Part shown: positions 55,958-64,000 of the stretch, one piece after another
Numbering within the stretch: position 1 is the stretch's first letter
Layout of the letters: the number at the start of each line of letters is the position of its first letter
From: Actinobacteria bacterium HGW-Actinobacteria-2
Lineage (GTDB): Bacteria > Actinomycetota > Actinomycetes > Propionibacteriales > Propionibacteriaceae
Assembly: GCA_002841335.1 (NCBI GenBank)
Contig: PHEY01000004.1
Span: 124,001 to 188,000 of the forward strand
DNA: 64,000 bases
Direction: 5' to 3'
Notes under the pieces: generated by a model
Databases searched by the model: none
The model's input: only the letters and a program-made list of their open reading frames with translations
Told to the model about the DNA's origin: nothing
Translations under genes and position numbers: made by a program

Positions 55958-57306
55958 TTCGTCCGGAGATCTTCAAGGCCAATGACATCCGTGGGGTGTT
56001 CACTGGCCCCGAGGTCGAATGGGATCTCGACGGTGCGCGCGCGATCGGAGCCGCGTTCGCGGTGGCCTTCAACCTGGCCGACGCGGAGTTCGTGATGGGG
56101 CGCGACATGCGCACCGGTGGCCCCGAACTGGCCGCCGCCTTCGCCGAGGGAGCCGTCGGACAAGGCGCCAGCGCGATCGACATCGGTCTGGCGTCCACCG
56201 ACGAGTTGTGGTTCGCCTCCGGGCATCTGGACATTCCGGGCGTGCAGTTCACCGCGTCCCACAACCCGGCCAAATACAACGGGGTGAAGTTCTGCCGGGC
56301 TGCGGCCGCGCCGATCACTCCCGAACAGATGGCTCGGATCACCGAGCTCAGCTTTGTGGCGCTGCCACCAGTGGCCCGGGTCGGGTCGCGCCGGGAACTG
56401 GACCTGCTCGGCGCCTACGCCGATCGCCTGCACTCGTTGGTCGACACCACGGGGATGCGGCGGCTGAAGGTCGTCGTGGACGCCGGCAACGGCATGGCCG
56501 GGCACACCACGCCGGCGGTGTTGGCCCCGCTGAACGTCGAGTTGATCGAACTGTTCACCGACCTGGACGGCAGCTTCCCGAACCATCCGCCGAACCCGCT
56601 GGAGCCGGCGAACCTGGTCGATGCCCAGCGCGCCGTCCGCGAGCACGGCGCCGACATCGCCCTGGTCTTCGACGGTGACGCCGATCGGTGTTTCATCATC
56701 GACGAGCGTGGTGAGGTGGTCAGCCCGTCCTCGATCACCGCGCTGATCGCGCGAGCCGAACTCGCCCGCGAACCGGGCGGCACGATCGTGGTCAACTCCA
56801 TCACCTCCCGCGCGGTCGCCGAAGTGGTCACCGCTGCCGGCGGGCAGGTCGCGGTGAGTACGGTCGGCCACACCAAGATGAAGGCGCTGATGGCTCAGAC
56901 CAATGCGATCTTCGGCGGCGAACACTCGGCTCACTACTACTTCCGCGACTTCTGGCGGGCCGACACCGGCATGCTTGCCGCGCTGCATGTGCTGGCGATG
57001 CTGGGACGTGCGGGGTCAGTATCCGCCCTGGTGAGTGAGCTACCGACTTATGCCGCCTCCGGTGAGATCAACACCAGTGTTTCGGACCCGCGAGGGACAA
57101 TGGAACAGGTCGCCGATGCCCTCGGTGGCCGAGGTGAGGTGTCGTGGAGCGACGGCCTGCTGATCAATGCCGAAGACTGGTGGGTCAGCGTCCGGGAGTC
57201 CAACACCGAGCCTCTGTTACGGCTCAATGTTGAGGCGAAGGATGAGGCCACTGTCGCCGCATTGCGCGACGCCGCACTGGCCATCATCCGGAAGGAACGA
57301 GGATGA
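55954..57306 (+). CDS. manB: Phosphomannomutase/phosphoglucomutase
   Basis: IFKANDIRGVF, TASHNPAKYNGVKF, FDGDADRCFIID, RESNTEPLLRLNVEA. Confidence 0.93.
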   Translation: MIRPEIFKANDIRGVFTGPEVEWDLDGARAIGAAFAVAFNLADAEFVMGRDMRTGGPELAAAFAEGAVGQGASAIDIGLASTDELWFASGHLDIPGVQFTASHNPAKYNGVKFCRAAAAPITPEQMARITELSFVALPPVARVGSRRELDLLGAYADRLHSLVDTTGMRRLKVVVDAGNGMAGHTTPAVLAPLNVELIELFTDLDGSFPNHPPNPLEPANLVDAQRAVREHGADIALVFDGDADRCFIIDERGEVVSPSSITALIARAELAREPGGTIVVNSITSRAVAEVVTAAGGQVAVSTVGHTKMKALMAQTNAIFGGEHSAHYYFRDFWRADTGMLAALHVLAMLGRAGSVSALVSELPTYAASGEINTSVSDPRGTMEQVADALGGRGEVSWSDGLLINAEDWWVSVRESNTEPLLRLNVEAKDEATVAALRDAALAIIRKERG

Positions 57307-57473
57307 ACGAGGTGCCCGCAGACCTCCTGGAGTTACTGGTCTGCCCGTCCTGCCACACCAAGCTGGCATGGGCTTATGAGTCGGCCGAGCTGGCCTGTGA
57401 CGGCTGCAGTCTGGCCTATCCGGTGCGCCAGGGCATTCCGATACTGCTCGTCGACCAGGCTCGCCGGGGCTGA
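57303..57473 (+). CDS. Trm112 family protein
   Basis: MNEVPADLLELLVCPSCHTKLAWAYESAELACDGCSLAYPVRQGIPILLVDQARRG; below the ORF-track length cutoff. Confidence 0.9.
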   Translation: MNEVPADLLELLVCPSCHTKLAWAYESAELACDGCSLAYPVRQGIPILLVDQARRG

Positions 57474-57475
57474 GT

Positions 57476-58483
57476 GTGGAATTCGAGGACGCACGACTTG
57501 AGGACGCAGCCGGCCTGGCTGCTGCTGACTATCTGCTGAGACCGCTCGCCGAATCCGGTGCGCGCGTGCGTCGCGAGGCCATGCTGGCCGAAGGCCCGCT
57601 GGCTGCCATCCGGCCCGAGGAACAGATCAGGGCACTGATCACCTTCGGACCAGAGGCTCGCCTGCTGCGTGCTGTTCTCGAACCGACCTGCCCGGTGCCC
57701 CTGGTGGCTTGGCCGCGGCTCGGACTGCCCGGCTGGGTGGGGCCGCTGGATGTGGTGGTGGTGCTCGGCGGTGGTGACAAGGCCACCTTGGCGGGCGCCT
57801 TCGAAGCCGTCCGGCGGGGCTGTCGACTGTTGGTGGCTGCCCCGGAGGATTCGGTGCTGGCCCGCCAAGCAGGCTCCTCGGCGACCACGCTGTTGCCCAC
57901 GGCGACCGGTGATCCGCTGGCCGCGGCGATCGTCGCCTTGGCGGGGCTGCAGCGTTTGGGGCTGGGGCCGGACATCTACATCGACCAAGTGGCCGATGCG
58001 ATGGATCTCGTGGCCACCGAATCGGCAGCGACGGTCGACATCGCCCAGAACCCGGCCAAGGCGATGGCCCTGGAACTCGCCGACGCCGCTCCGATGGTGT
58101 GGGGCGGGTCCATCCTGGCCGCGCGAGCGAGTCGGCGGATCGCCGAGGCGCTGCGTTCGGCCACCGGACGAGTGGTGCTGTCGGCCGACGCCGGCGCGCT
58201 GGAGCCGTTGCTGGCCGCGACGGTGCCGCGAGACCCCTTCGCCGATCCGTTCGAGGAAGGGCCGATCACCCGACGTCCCGGCCTGGTGATGATCGACGAC
58301 GGACGCGACGACGAGCAGGCCGCCGAAGAGCGGCAGCGGTTGCGCGCACTGGCCTTCACCCAGGAGGTGATGGTCTCCAGCTTGAGTCACACCGAGGGCG
58401 ACCCGGTGCAGCGCTACGCCAGCGTCCTGCTGAAGGGACTGTTCGCCGCGGCCTACCTGAAGATCGGGCTGGGTCGGGCCTAG
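57476..58483 (+). CDS. SIS-domain protein (TobH / phosphomannose isomerase-like)
   Basis: Position after manB/Trm112; VVVVLGGGDKATLAGAFEAVRRGCRLLVAAPEDS. Confidence 0.75.
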   Translation: MEFEDARLEDAAGLAAADYLLRPLAESGARVRREAMLAEGPLAAIRPEEQIRALITFGPEARLLRAVLEPTCPVPLVAWPRLGLPGWVGPLDVVVVLGGGDKATLAGAFEAVRRGCRLLVAAPEDSVLARQAGSSATTLLPTATGDPLAAAIVALAGLQRLGLGPDIYIDQVADAMDLVATESAATVDIAQNPAKAMALELADAAPMVWGGSILAARASRRIAEALRSATGRVVLSADAGALEPLLAATVPRDPFADPFEEGPITRRPGLVMIDDGRDDEQAAEERQRLRALAFTQEVMVSSLSHTEGDPVQRYASVLLKGLFAAAYLKIGLGRA

Positions 58484-58530
58484 CGAGACGAATGTGGCGG
58501 ATTCCGCCCGTTCTGGCAGGATCATTGGCC

Positions 58531-59502
58531 ATGAGCAGCCACGGGGGAACCAAGGCGGTTATTGCCGCACTCAGCGCCAATCTTTTCATCGCCGCGACCA
58601 AGTTCGGTGCCTGGGCCTTGACCGGGGCATCGTCGATGCTGGCCGAGGGGGTGCACTCGGTCGCCGACTCCGCCAATCAGGTGTTGCTGCTGCGCGGCGG
58701 GGCCACAGCGAAGAAGGAGGCCACCGCCGAGCATCCCTTCGGGTATGGCCGCGCGCGCTACATCAGCGCCTTCCTGGTCTCGGTGATCCTGTTCAGCTTG
58801 GGCGGCCTGTTCGCCCTGTACGAGGCCTTCCACAAGTTCGAGGAACTGCACGCCGGACACGGCGACGACCTGCTGAACGGTCCATGGTGGTGGGTGCCGC
58901 TGGCCGTCCTGGGGGCAGCGATCATCGCCGAGAGCTTCAGCCTGCGGACCGCGATCGCCGAATCGACGCCGAGCAAGGGCACCCAGTCGTGGGTGCGGTT
59001 CATCAGAACCGCCAAGTCGCCAGAGTTGCCGGTGGTCCTGTTGGAGGATCTCGCTGCGCTGCTCGGCCTGGCGTTCGCCCTCGGTGGTGTCGGCCTGACG
59101 CTGCTGACCCACAATGCGATCTGGGACGTCGTGGGCACTGCGCTGATCGGGCTGCTGCTGATCGCAGTAGCGGTCGTGCTGGCGGTCGAGACGCGCAGCC
59201 TGCTGCTGGGGGAGGCGGCCTCGGAGGAGGCTGTGGCCAAGATCACCGCGGCCCTGGCCGGGGCTGAGGGCGTACAGCGAGTGATTCACCTCAAGACGCT
59301 TCACCTGGGTCCGGAGGAGATTCTGGTGGCGGCCAAGATCGCCGTGGAGCCGACCGAGTCGGCCGTCCGGGTGGCCGAGATCATCGACAGCGCCGAGCTG
59401 ACAATCCGTGCGGCCGAGCCGTGGGTGACCGCGCTGTACTTGGAGCCCGACATCGATCGCTCGGTCGAGGTTCGTACCCCGGACGTAGCCGGGTCCAAGT
59501 AG
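58531..59502 (+). CDS. Cation diffusion facilitator family transporter
   Basis: GASSMLAEGVHSVADSANQVLLLRGG; HPFGYGRARYISAFLVSV. Confidence 0.93.
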   Translation: MSSHGGTKAVIAALSANLFIAATKFGAWALTGASSMLAEGVHSVADSANQVLLLRGGATAKKEATAEHPFGYGRARYISAFLVSVILFSLGGLFALYEAFHKFEELHAGHGDDLLNGPWWWVPLAVLGAAIIAESFSLRTAIAESTPSKGTQSWVRFIRTAKSPELPVVLLEDLAALLGLAFALGGVGLTLLTHNAIWDVVGTALIGLLLIAVAVVLAVETRSLLLGEAASEEAVAKITAALAGAEGVQRVIHLKTLHLGPEEILVAAKIAVEPTESAVRVAEIIDSAELTIRAAEPWVTALYLEPDIDRSVEVRTPDVAGSK

Positions 59503-59536
59503 CGGCCTGGCTCGGAGGGCGGAGACTCCGCACGAA

Positions 59537-59677
59537 GTCGGGATATCACCGGCTTGGCATGGCGCGACGCGTGAAGGTCCACAGTTAGTCGGGTTATGAG
59601 CCCGTCTGAGGGCCGCATAACCCGACCTTCTGCGGACTCTCCTGGCATTGGCGCCTTCACCGGCGTCATAACCTGCC
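59537..59677. repeat. Four degenerate copies of GTCGGGTTATG in both orientations
   Basis: 59537-59547 (direct), 59588-59598 and 59616-59626 (perfect 11-bp inverted repeat), 59667-59677 (inverted). Confidence 0.7.
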
Positions 59678-59795
59678 TTTCGGGCCACGCAGATGCCGTC
59701 GGCCCAGACAAGCGGGCTGCCGCCGTCCTGGCATGCTTCAGCAATTGCGCACCAGCACCGACCGGAGTCGGCGTCACGTCCTACGCTGAGCGGCT

Positions 59796-60257
59796 GTGAG
59801 CGATTCGTTGCAGATCAGCCTGCCGTTGGAGCCGCGCGGCCCGGCTGGCGCCTTCATCCTGACCGACACGCAGGTGGCCGCCCTCGGTGGCGGGGCCAAG
59901 ACCTTTCCGGTCACCGTGGCAGTCAACGACGTCGTGTTGCGACTGCGGCTGGCCCGAATGGGCGGGGAGAACCTGATCGGGCTGAACAAGGCCGCCCGCG
60001 CTCAAGCAGGCGTGGAGCTGGGGGAGACCGTGGCCATCACCATCTGTGCTGATACCGAATTGCGCACCGTCGAGGTCCCCGACGACCTCGCAGCGGCGCT
60101 GGCTGCGCAGCCGGACGCGGCGGCCGCTTTCGAGAGGCTGGCCTACTCCCATCGCAAGGAGTTCGTCCGCTGGATCAGCGAAGCCAAGCGTGAACAGACC
60201 CGCGCCGATCGAGTGGCCAAGGCCGTCGAGATGGTGCGCGCCGGGCATGCTCGCTGA
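59796..60257 (+). CDS. YdeI/OmpD-associated family protein (DUF1905-like N-terminus)
   Basis: LRLARMGGENLIGLNKAARAQAGVELGETVAITI; AFERLAYSHRKEFVRWISEAKREQTRADRVAKAVEM. Confidence 0.9.
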   Translation: MSDSLQISLPLEPRGPAGAFILTDTQVAALGGGAKTFPVTVAVNDVVLRLRLARMGGENLIGLNKAARAQAGVELGETVAITICADTELRTVEVPDDLAAALAAQPDAAAAFERLAYSHRKEFVRWISEAKREQTRADRVAKAVEMVRAGHAR

Positions 60258-60331
60258 TCGCTTCGAGCGTCCCGATTCTGACCTGACTCCACCAGAGGTG
60301 GGGTCAGTGCCGGCCTGACACGTTTAGGCGG

Positions 60332-61495
60332 TTACCGTCCGAAGATGTGGGTGAGGACCGTGCTGCCGGCCCCACCAACGCTTTGCAGAAGTCCGAGTTT
60401 CGGATCCGGTAGCTGATTCGCCCCGGCCGCGCCGGTGAGCTGTTGGACGATCTCGCAGGTCTGGTAGATCGCCGACGCGCCGATGGGGTGTCCGCGCCCC
60501 TTCAGCCCGCCCATCGTGGAGATGGGGACCGAGCCGCCATGCGTGATCTCACCCTCGGCGGCCAGCCGCCAGCCCTGGCCCTGCTCGGCATAGCCGACCG
60601 CTTCCAGGATGAGCGCGGCCATGATCGAAAAGGCGTCGTGCACCTCGAACAGGTCGACGTCGTTGCGGTGGATGTTTGCCCGCTTGAATGCCTCGCGAGC
60701 TGAGCGCGCCGAGGCCTCCAGCCGCAGCGGATCGGGACGATCGGCGATGCGGAATCGGTCGGTGACCACGCTGGCAGCCAGCATCTTGATCGGCTGGTGG
60801 TGGAAGGCCCGCGCCTGCTTGGTGCGGGTGAGGACCACCGCCGCAGCGCCGTCACAGATCGGCGCGGCATCGAAGCGGCGCAGCGGAGCCGAGACCACCG
60901 GGGCGGCATCGATGGCCTGCTTGGTCACCACTCGGTCGTGGAACAGGGCATTCGGATTGCCGTTGGCGTTGGCGTGGGCGTTCAGCGCGAAGCCGTCGAA
61001 GGCGTCGATCGACAGGCCGTATCGCTCCAGGTAGAGCCGCATCAACATCGCGTTCTGGCTCAGCAGGGTGGCCCCGGTCGGTACTTCGGTCTCGGCGTCG
61101 AGCGCTTTGGCCAATGCCGAGATCACATGCTCGCGGTCGGTGCTCATCTTCTCCACACCCAGCGCGATCGCCACTTCGGCCTGGCCGGACGCGACCGCCA
61201 GGTAGGCCATCCGCAGGGCGGCGGCCCCGGTCGCGGTGGCGGCCCGCACTTGGAGGGCTTCGGCCCAGCGCAGCCCGGCCTCGTCGGCGATCAGGCTGGC
61301 CAGGTGCTTTTGGCCCTGCAACTCGTCGGCGAGCATGTTGCCGACGAAGATCGCATCGGCGTGGTCGATGCCGGCGTCGTCCATGGCTGCGTGGACGGCC
61401 GCGGCGCCCAGCTGGCGCAGGCTCAACGGGCTCGCCGCAACCACCGGCACCTGACCGATACCGACGATGCTGACCTCAGCGCCAAATCTGTCCAC
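60332..61495 (-). CDS. Thiolase family protein
   Basis: [59 protein letters not shown]. Confidence 0.9.
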   Translation of the reverse strand: MDRFGAEVSIVGIGQVPVVAASPLSLRQLGAAAVHAAMDDAGIDHADAIFVGNMLADELQGQKHLASLIADEAGLRWAEALQVRAATATGAAALRMAYLAVASGQAEVAIALGVEKMSTDREHVISALAKALDAETEVPTGATLLSQNAMLMRLYLERYGLSIDAFDGFALNAHANANGNPNALFHDRVVTKQAIDAAPVVSAPLRRFDAAPICDGAAAVVLTRTKQARAFHHQPIKMLAASVVTDRFRIADRPDPLRLEASARSAREAFKRANIHRNDVDLFEVHDAFSIMAALILEAVGYAEQGQGWRLAAEGEITHGGSVPISTMGGLKGRGHPIGASAIYQTCEIVQQLTGAAGANQLPDPKLGLLQSVGGAGSTVLTHIFGR

Positions 61496-61610
61496 GCGAC
61501 CTCCCCTGTTGCGCCGATGGTATTGCACGGGCCCTCGCCGCTGGAGTGCGCGCTGCCCGTTGTGGGCGTCGAAATCGGCGTTGACAGGGGTGACCGCGTA
61601 CAGTTCTGGG

Positions 61611-63026
61611 GTGGATTATCGCGTTGCAGACCTGACGTTGGCCGCCGCCGGACGAGAGCAGATCCGGCTGGCAGAGCACGAAATGCCCGGCCTGATGGCC
61701 TTGCGGAAGCGCTTCGGTGACAGCCAGCCGCTGGCCGGAGCACGGATCGCCGGTTCTTTGCACATGACCGTGCAGACCGCCGTGCTGATCGAGACCCTGG
61801 TCGCGCTGGGCGCGCGGGTGCGCTGGGCGTCGTGCAACATCTTCTCCACCCAGGACGAAGCCGCTGCGGCCATCGTGGTCGGCCCGAACGGGACCCCCGA
61901 AGACCTCCAGGGGGTGCCGGTGTTCGCCTGGAAGGGCGAGACCCTGGCCGACTACTGGTGGTGCACCGAGCAGATCCTCGACTGGGGCGACGAGCTGCCC
62001 AACCTGATCCTGGACGACGGCGGCGACGCGACTTTGCTGGTGCATTCCGGGGTGGAGTTCACCAAGGCCGGGGCGGTGCCCGAAGCCGGCCCGGACGATT
62101 CGGCCGAGTGGGCGGTGGTGCTGGACACGCTGCGGGCCTCGAAGCTGCACTGGCCGACGCTGGCCACGGCGATCTTCGGCGTGACCGAGGAGACCACCAC
62201 CGGCGTCCATCGGCTCTACGAGATGGCCAAGAACCGCACCCTGCTGTTCCCGGCGATCAACGTCAACGACTCGGTCACCAAGTCCAAGTTCGACAATCGC
62301 TACGGCATCCGCCACTCGCTGATCGACGGCATCAACCGGGGCACCGACGTGCTGATCGGCGGCAAGACCGCCGTTGTGTGTGGCTACGGCGACGTGGGCA
62401 AGGGGTGCGCGGCGTCCCTGGCCGGCCAGGGTGCGCGGGTGATCGTCACCGAGGTCGACCCGATCTGCGCTCTGCAGGCTGCGATGGACGGCTACCAGGT
62501 GGCCACCTTGGACGATGTGGTGGCCAGCGCGGACATCTTCATCACCGCGACGGGCTGCCTGAAGGTGATCACTGCCGAGCAGATGGGCCGGATGAAGAAC
62601 CTGGCCATCGTGGGCAACATCGGTCACTTCGACAACGAGATCGACATGGCCGGGCTGGAGAAGCTGGACGGCATCACCAAGACCACCGTCAAGCCACAGG
62701 TGGACCGCTGGACCTTCGCCGACGGTCATTCGATCATCGTGCTCAGCGAAGGTCGTCTGCTGAACCTCGGCAATGCCACCGGCCACCCGAGCTTCGTGAT
62801 GAGCACCTCGTTCGCCAACCAGGTGCTGGCGCAGATCGAGCTGTTCACTCGCACCGAGCACTACCCGATCGGCGTCTACACCCTCAGCAAGGAGCTGGAC
62901 GAGTACGTCGCTCGCCTCCACCTGGACGCTCTCGGTGTCCGGCTGTCGGAGCTGACCACCGAACAGGCCGACTACCTCGGCGTGTCAGTGAAGGGCCCGT
63001 TCAAGGCCGAGCACTACCGCTACTGA
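61611..63026 (+). CDS. ahcY: Adenosylhomocysteinase
   Basis: [51 protein letters not shown]-term [11 protein letters not shown]. Confidence 0.96.
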   Translation: MDYRVADLTLAAAGREQIRLAEHEMPGLMALRKRFGDSQPLAGARIAGSLHMTVQTAVLIETLVALGARVRWASCNIFSTQDEAAAAIVVGPNGTPEDLQGVPVFAWKGETLADYWWCTEQILDWGDELPNLILDDGGDATLLVHSGVEFTKAGAVPEAGPDDSAEWAVVLDTLRASKLHWPTLATAIFGVTEETTTGVHRLYEMAKNRTLLFPAINVNDSVTKSKFDNRYGIRHSLIDGINRGTDVLIGGKTAVVCGYGDVGKGCAASLAGQGARVIVTEVDPICALQAAMDGYQVATLDDVVASADIFITATGCLKVITAEQMGRMKNLAIVGNIGHFDNEIDMAGLEKLDGITKTTVKPQVDRWTFADGHSIIVLSEGRLLNLGNATGHPSFVMSTSFANQVLAQIELFTRTEHYPIGVYTLSKELDEYVARLHLDALGVRLSELTTEQADYLGVSVKGPFKAEHYRY

Positions 63027-63036
63027 GCTCACCCCG

Positions 63037-63080
63037 CTGGTTGAGCAGCGCGCGGAGAAGCCGGGCTCCGCTGGTTCAAG
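63037..63080. repeat. Degenerate copy of the TGGTTGAGCAGCG intergenic repeat
   Basis: CTGGTTGAGCAGCGCGCGGAGAAGCCGGGCTCCGCTGGTTCAA. Confidence 0.55.
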
Positions 63081-63106
63081 GGTCCGCCGACAACGGCTGG
63101 CGCGCC

Positions 63107-63604
63107 TCAGCCGCGGGCGATTTCGAAGCGCTCGAGCTTCGCCTTGCCTTCCTTCAGCGACTTCCAGGTGCCGGAGAACGTGAGGACGGCCAGGCCGCAG
63201 GTGGGGAACTTCTTGGCCACCTTCTCGGTGAGGTCATTGGGCTTTGCCAGTAGCAGGATCAGGTCTGAGACGCCGGGCTGGTGACCCACCAGCAATACGG
63301 TGTTGTCCGACTCGCCGAGCTTCCCCAGCTGCTTCAGCAGAGCCTCTTCGTTGCCCTGGTAGATGGCCTTGATGGCGCGGACATCCTCACACTCGGCACC
63401 GCCGGACTCCGCACCTTCCCAGGTTTCCTGCACCCGGACGGCCGTGGAGGCCAGCACCACGTCGAGGTCGTACTCGGCGAGAATCTCACCGGCGGCGACG
63501 GCATCGCGCTCACCGCGCTCGGACAGTCCACGCAGCTGATCGGCGTCCGTGGTCTGCCAACTCGATTTGGCGTGACGCAGCACGATGAGGGTCTTCTTAG
63601 CCAT
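63107..63604 (-). CDS. SixA-like histidine phosphatase
   Basis: TLIVLRHAKSSW (RHG-type); VLLVGHQPGVSDL. Confidence 0.9.
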   Translation of the reverse strand: MAKKTLIVLRHAKSSWQTTDADQLRGLSERGERDAVAAGEILAEYDLDVVLASTAVRVQETWEGAESGGAECEDVRAIKAIYQGNEEALLKQLGKLGESDNTVLLVGHQPGVSDLILLLAKPNDLTEKVAKKFPTCGLAVLTFSGTWKSLKEGKAKLERFEIARG

Positions 63605-63653
63605 GGGCACATCCTAAGTGGATCGAGGCCGAGCCGGTGACGAACGGACGTCC

Positions 63654-63914
63654 TCACTCATCGCCTGGACGCATCGTCTCCCAGATCTCTTTGCATTCAG
63701 GGCAGACCGGGAACCGATCAGGGTTGCGCGACGGCACCCACACCTTGCCGCACAGGGCGATCACCGGGGTACCCATCACCATGGCCTCGGTCAGCTTGGC
63801 CTTCGGCACATAGTGCGAGAACCGTTCGTGATCGCCTTCCTCGGGACGCAGGTCGAGGCGTTCCTCAGTGCGTTCCTTCACAATGGTGACCCGCTGCGGG
63901 CTCTCCGTCGTCAT
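63654..63914 (-). CDS. DUF3039 family protein
   Basis: GDHERFSHYVPKAKLTEAMVMGTPVIALCGKVWVPSRNPDRFPVCPECKEIWE. Confidence 0.9.
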   Translation of the reverse strand: MTTESPQRVTIVKERTEERLDLRPEEGDHERFSHYVPKAKLTEAMVMGTPVIALCGKVWVPSRNPDRFPVCPECKEIWETMRPGDE

Positions 63915-64000
63915 CAGCGTCTTCCCTTGAGTTGACCGTGTAGAACTCCAAAGCTACCAATGGCGGCAGCTTCCACGTAGAGCAACTGTGACACCTGCTG

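Noticed and set aside
61496-61610. Possible SAH riboswitch upstream of ahcY
   Set aside because: A GAGTGCGCGCTGC stretch drew attention, but I could not fit the conserved SAH riboswitch core
61476-62921. 481-aa - strand ORF
   Set aside because: Antisense to ahcY
63941-64000. tRNA or ncRNA at right edge
   Set aside because: No cloverleaf or known motif could be built from the remaining bases

Overview
High-GC actinobacterial chromosomal window; gene content suggests Propionibacteriaceae or a relative (inference only). Most of it is compact, translationally coupled housekeeping DNA: a nucleoside ABC importer with cytidine and adenosine deaminases (1-5120); a nonulosonic/sialic-acid type cassette with two putative glycosyltransferases (5225-9607); phosphate permease, phosphohexomutase and PNP (9591-14250); acyl-CoA carboxylase subunits and BirA (16511-18274, 24697-27329); a DPPR-synthase-like prenyltransferase (20964-21872); and a WhiB2-DUF5719-DUF3499-ManB-Trm112-SIS-AhcY block resembling the conserved mycobacterial order (48493-63026). 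The main accessory region is 34951-47719. It holds a coupled pair of large exported proteins, the second a 2,100-residue RHS/YD-repeat polymorphic toxin, followed by a same-strand train of about eight small ORFs that looks like an immunity-gene array, including two tandem paralogue pairs and a DUF4279-like protein. Other points: a cytidine deaminase gene whose only sensible start is ATT; a peptidase-E homologue with the nucleophile Ser replaced by Gly; a NeuA fused to a HAD phosphatase-like domain; and several intergenic inverted-repeat or G-quadruplex-prone elements. No rRNA, tRNA, CRISPR array or intact IS/prophage was recognised. All family calls are by reading the translations; no database search was run.
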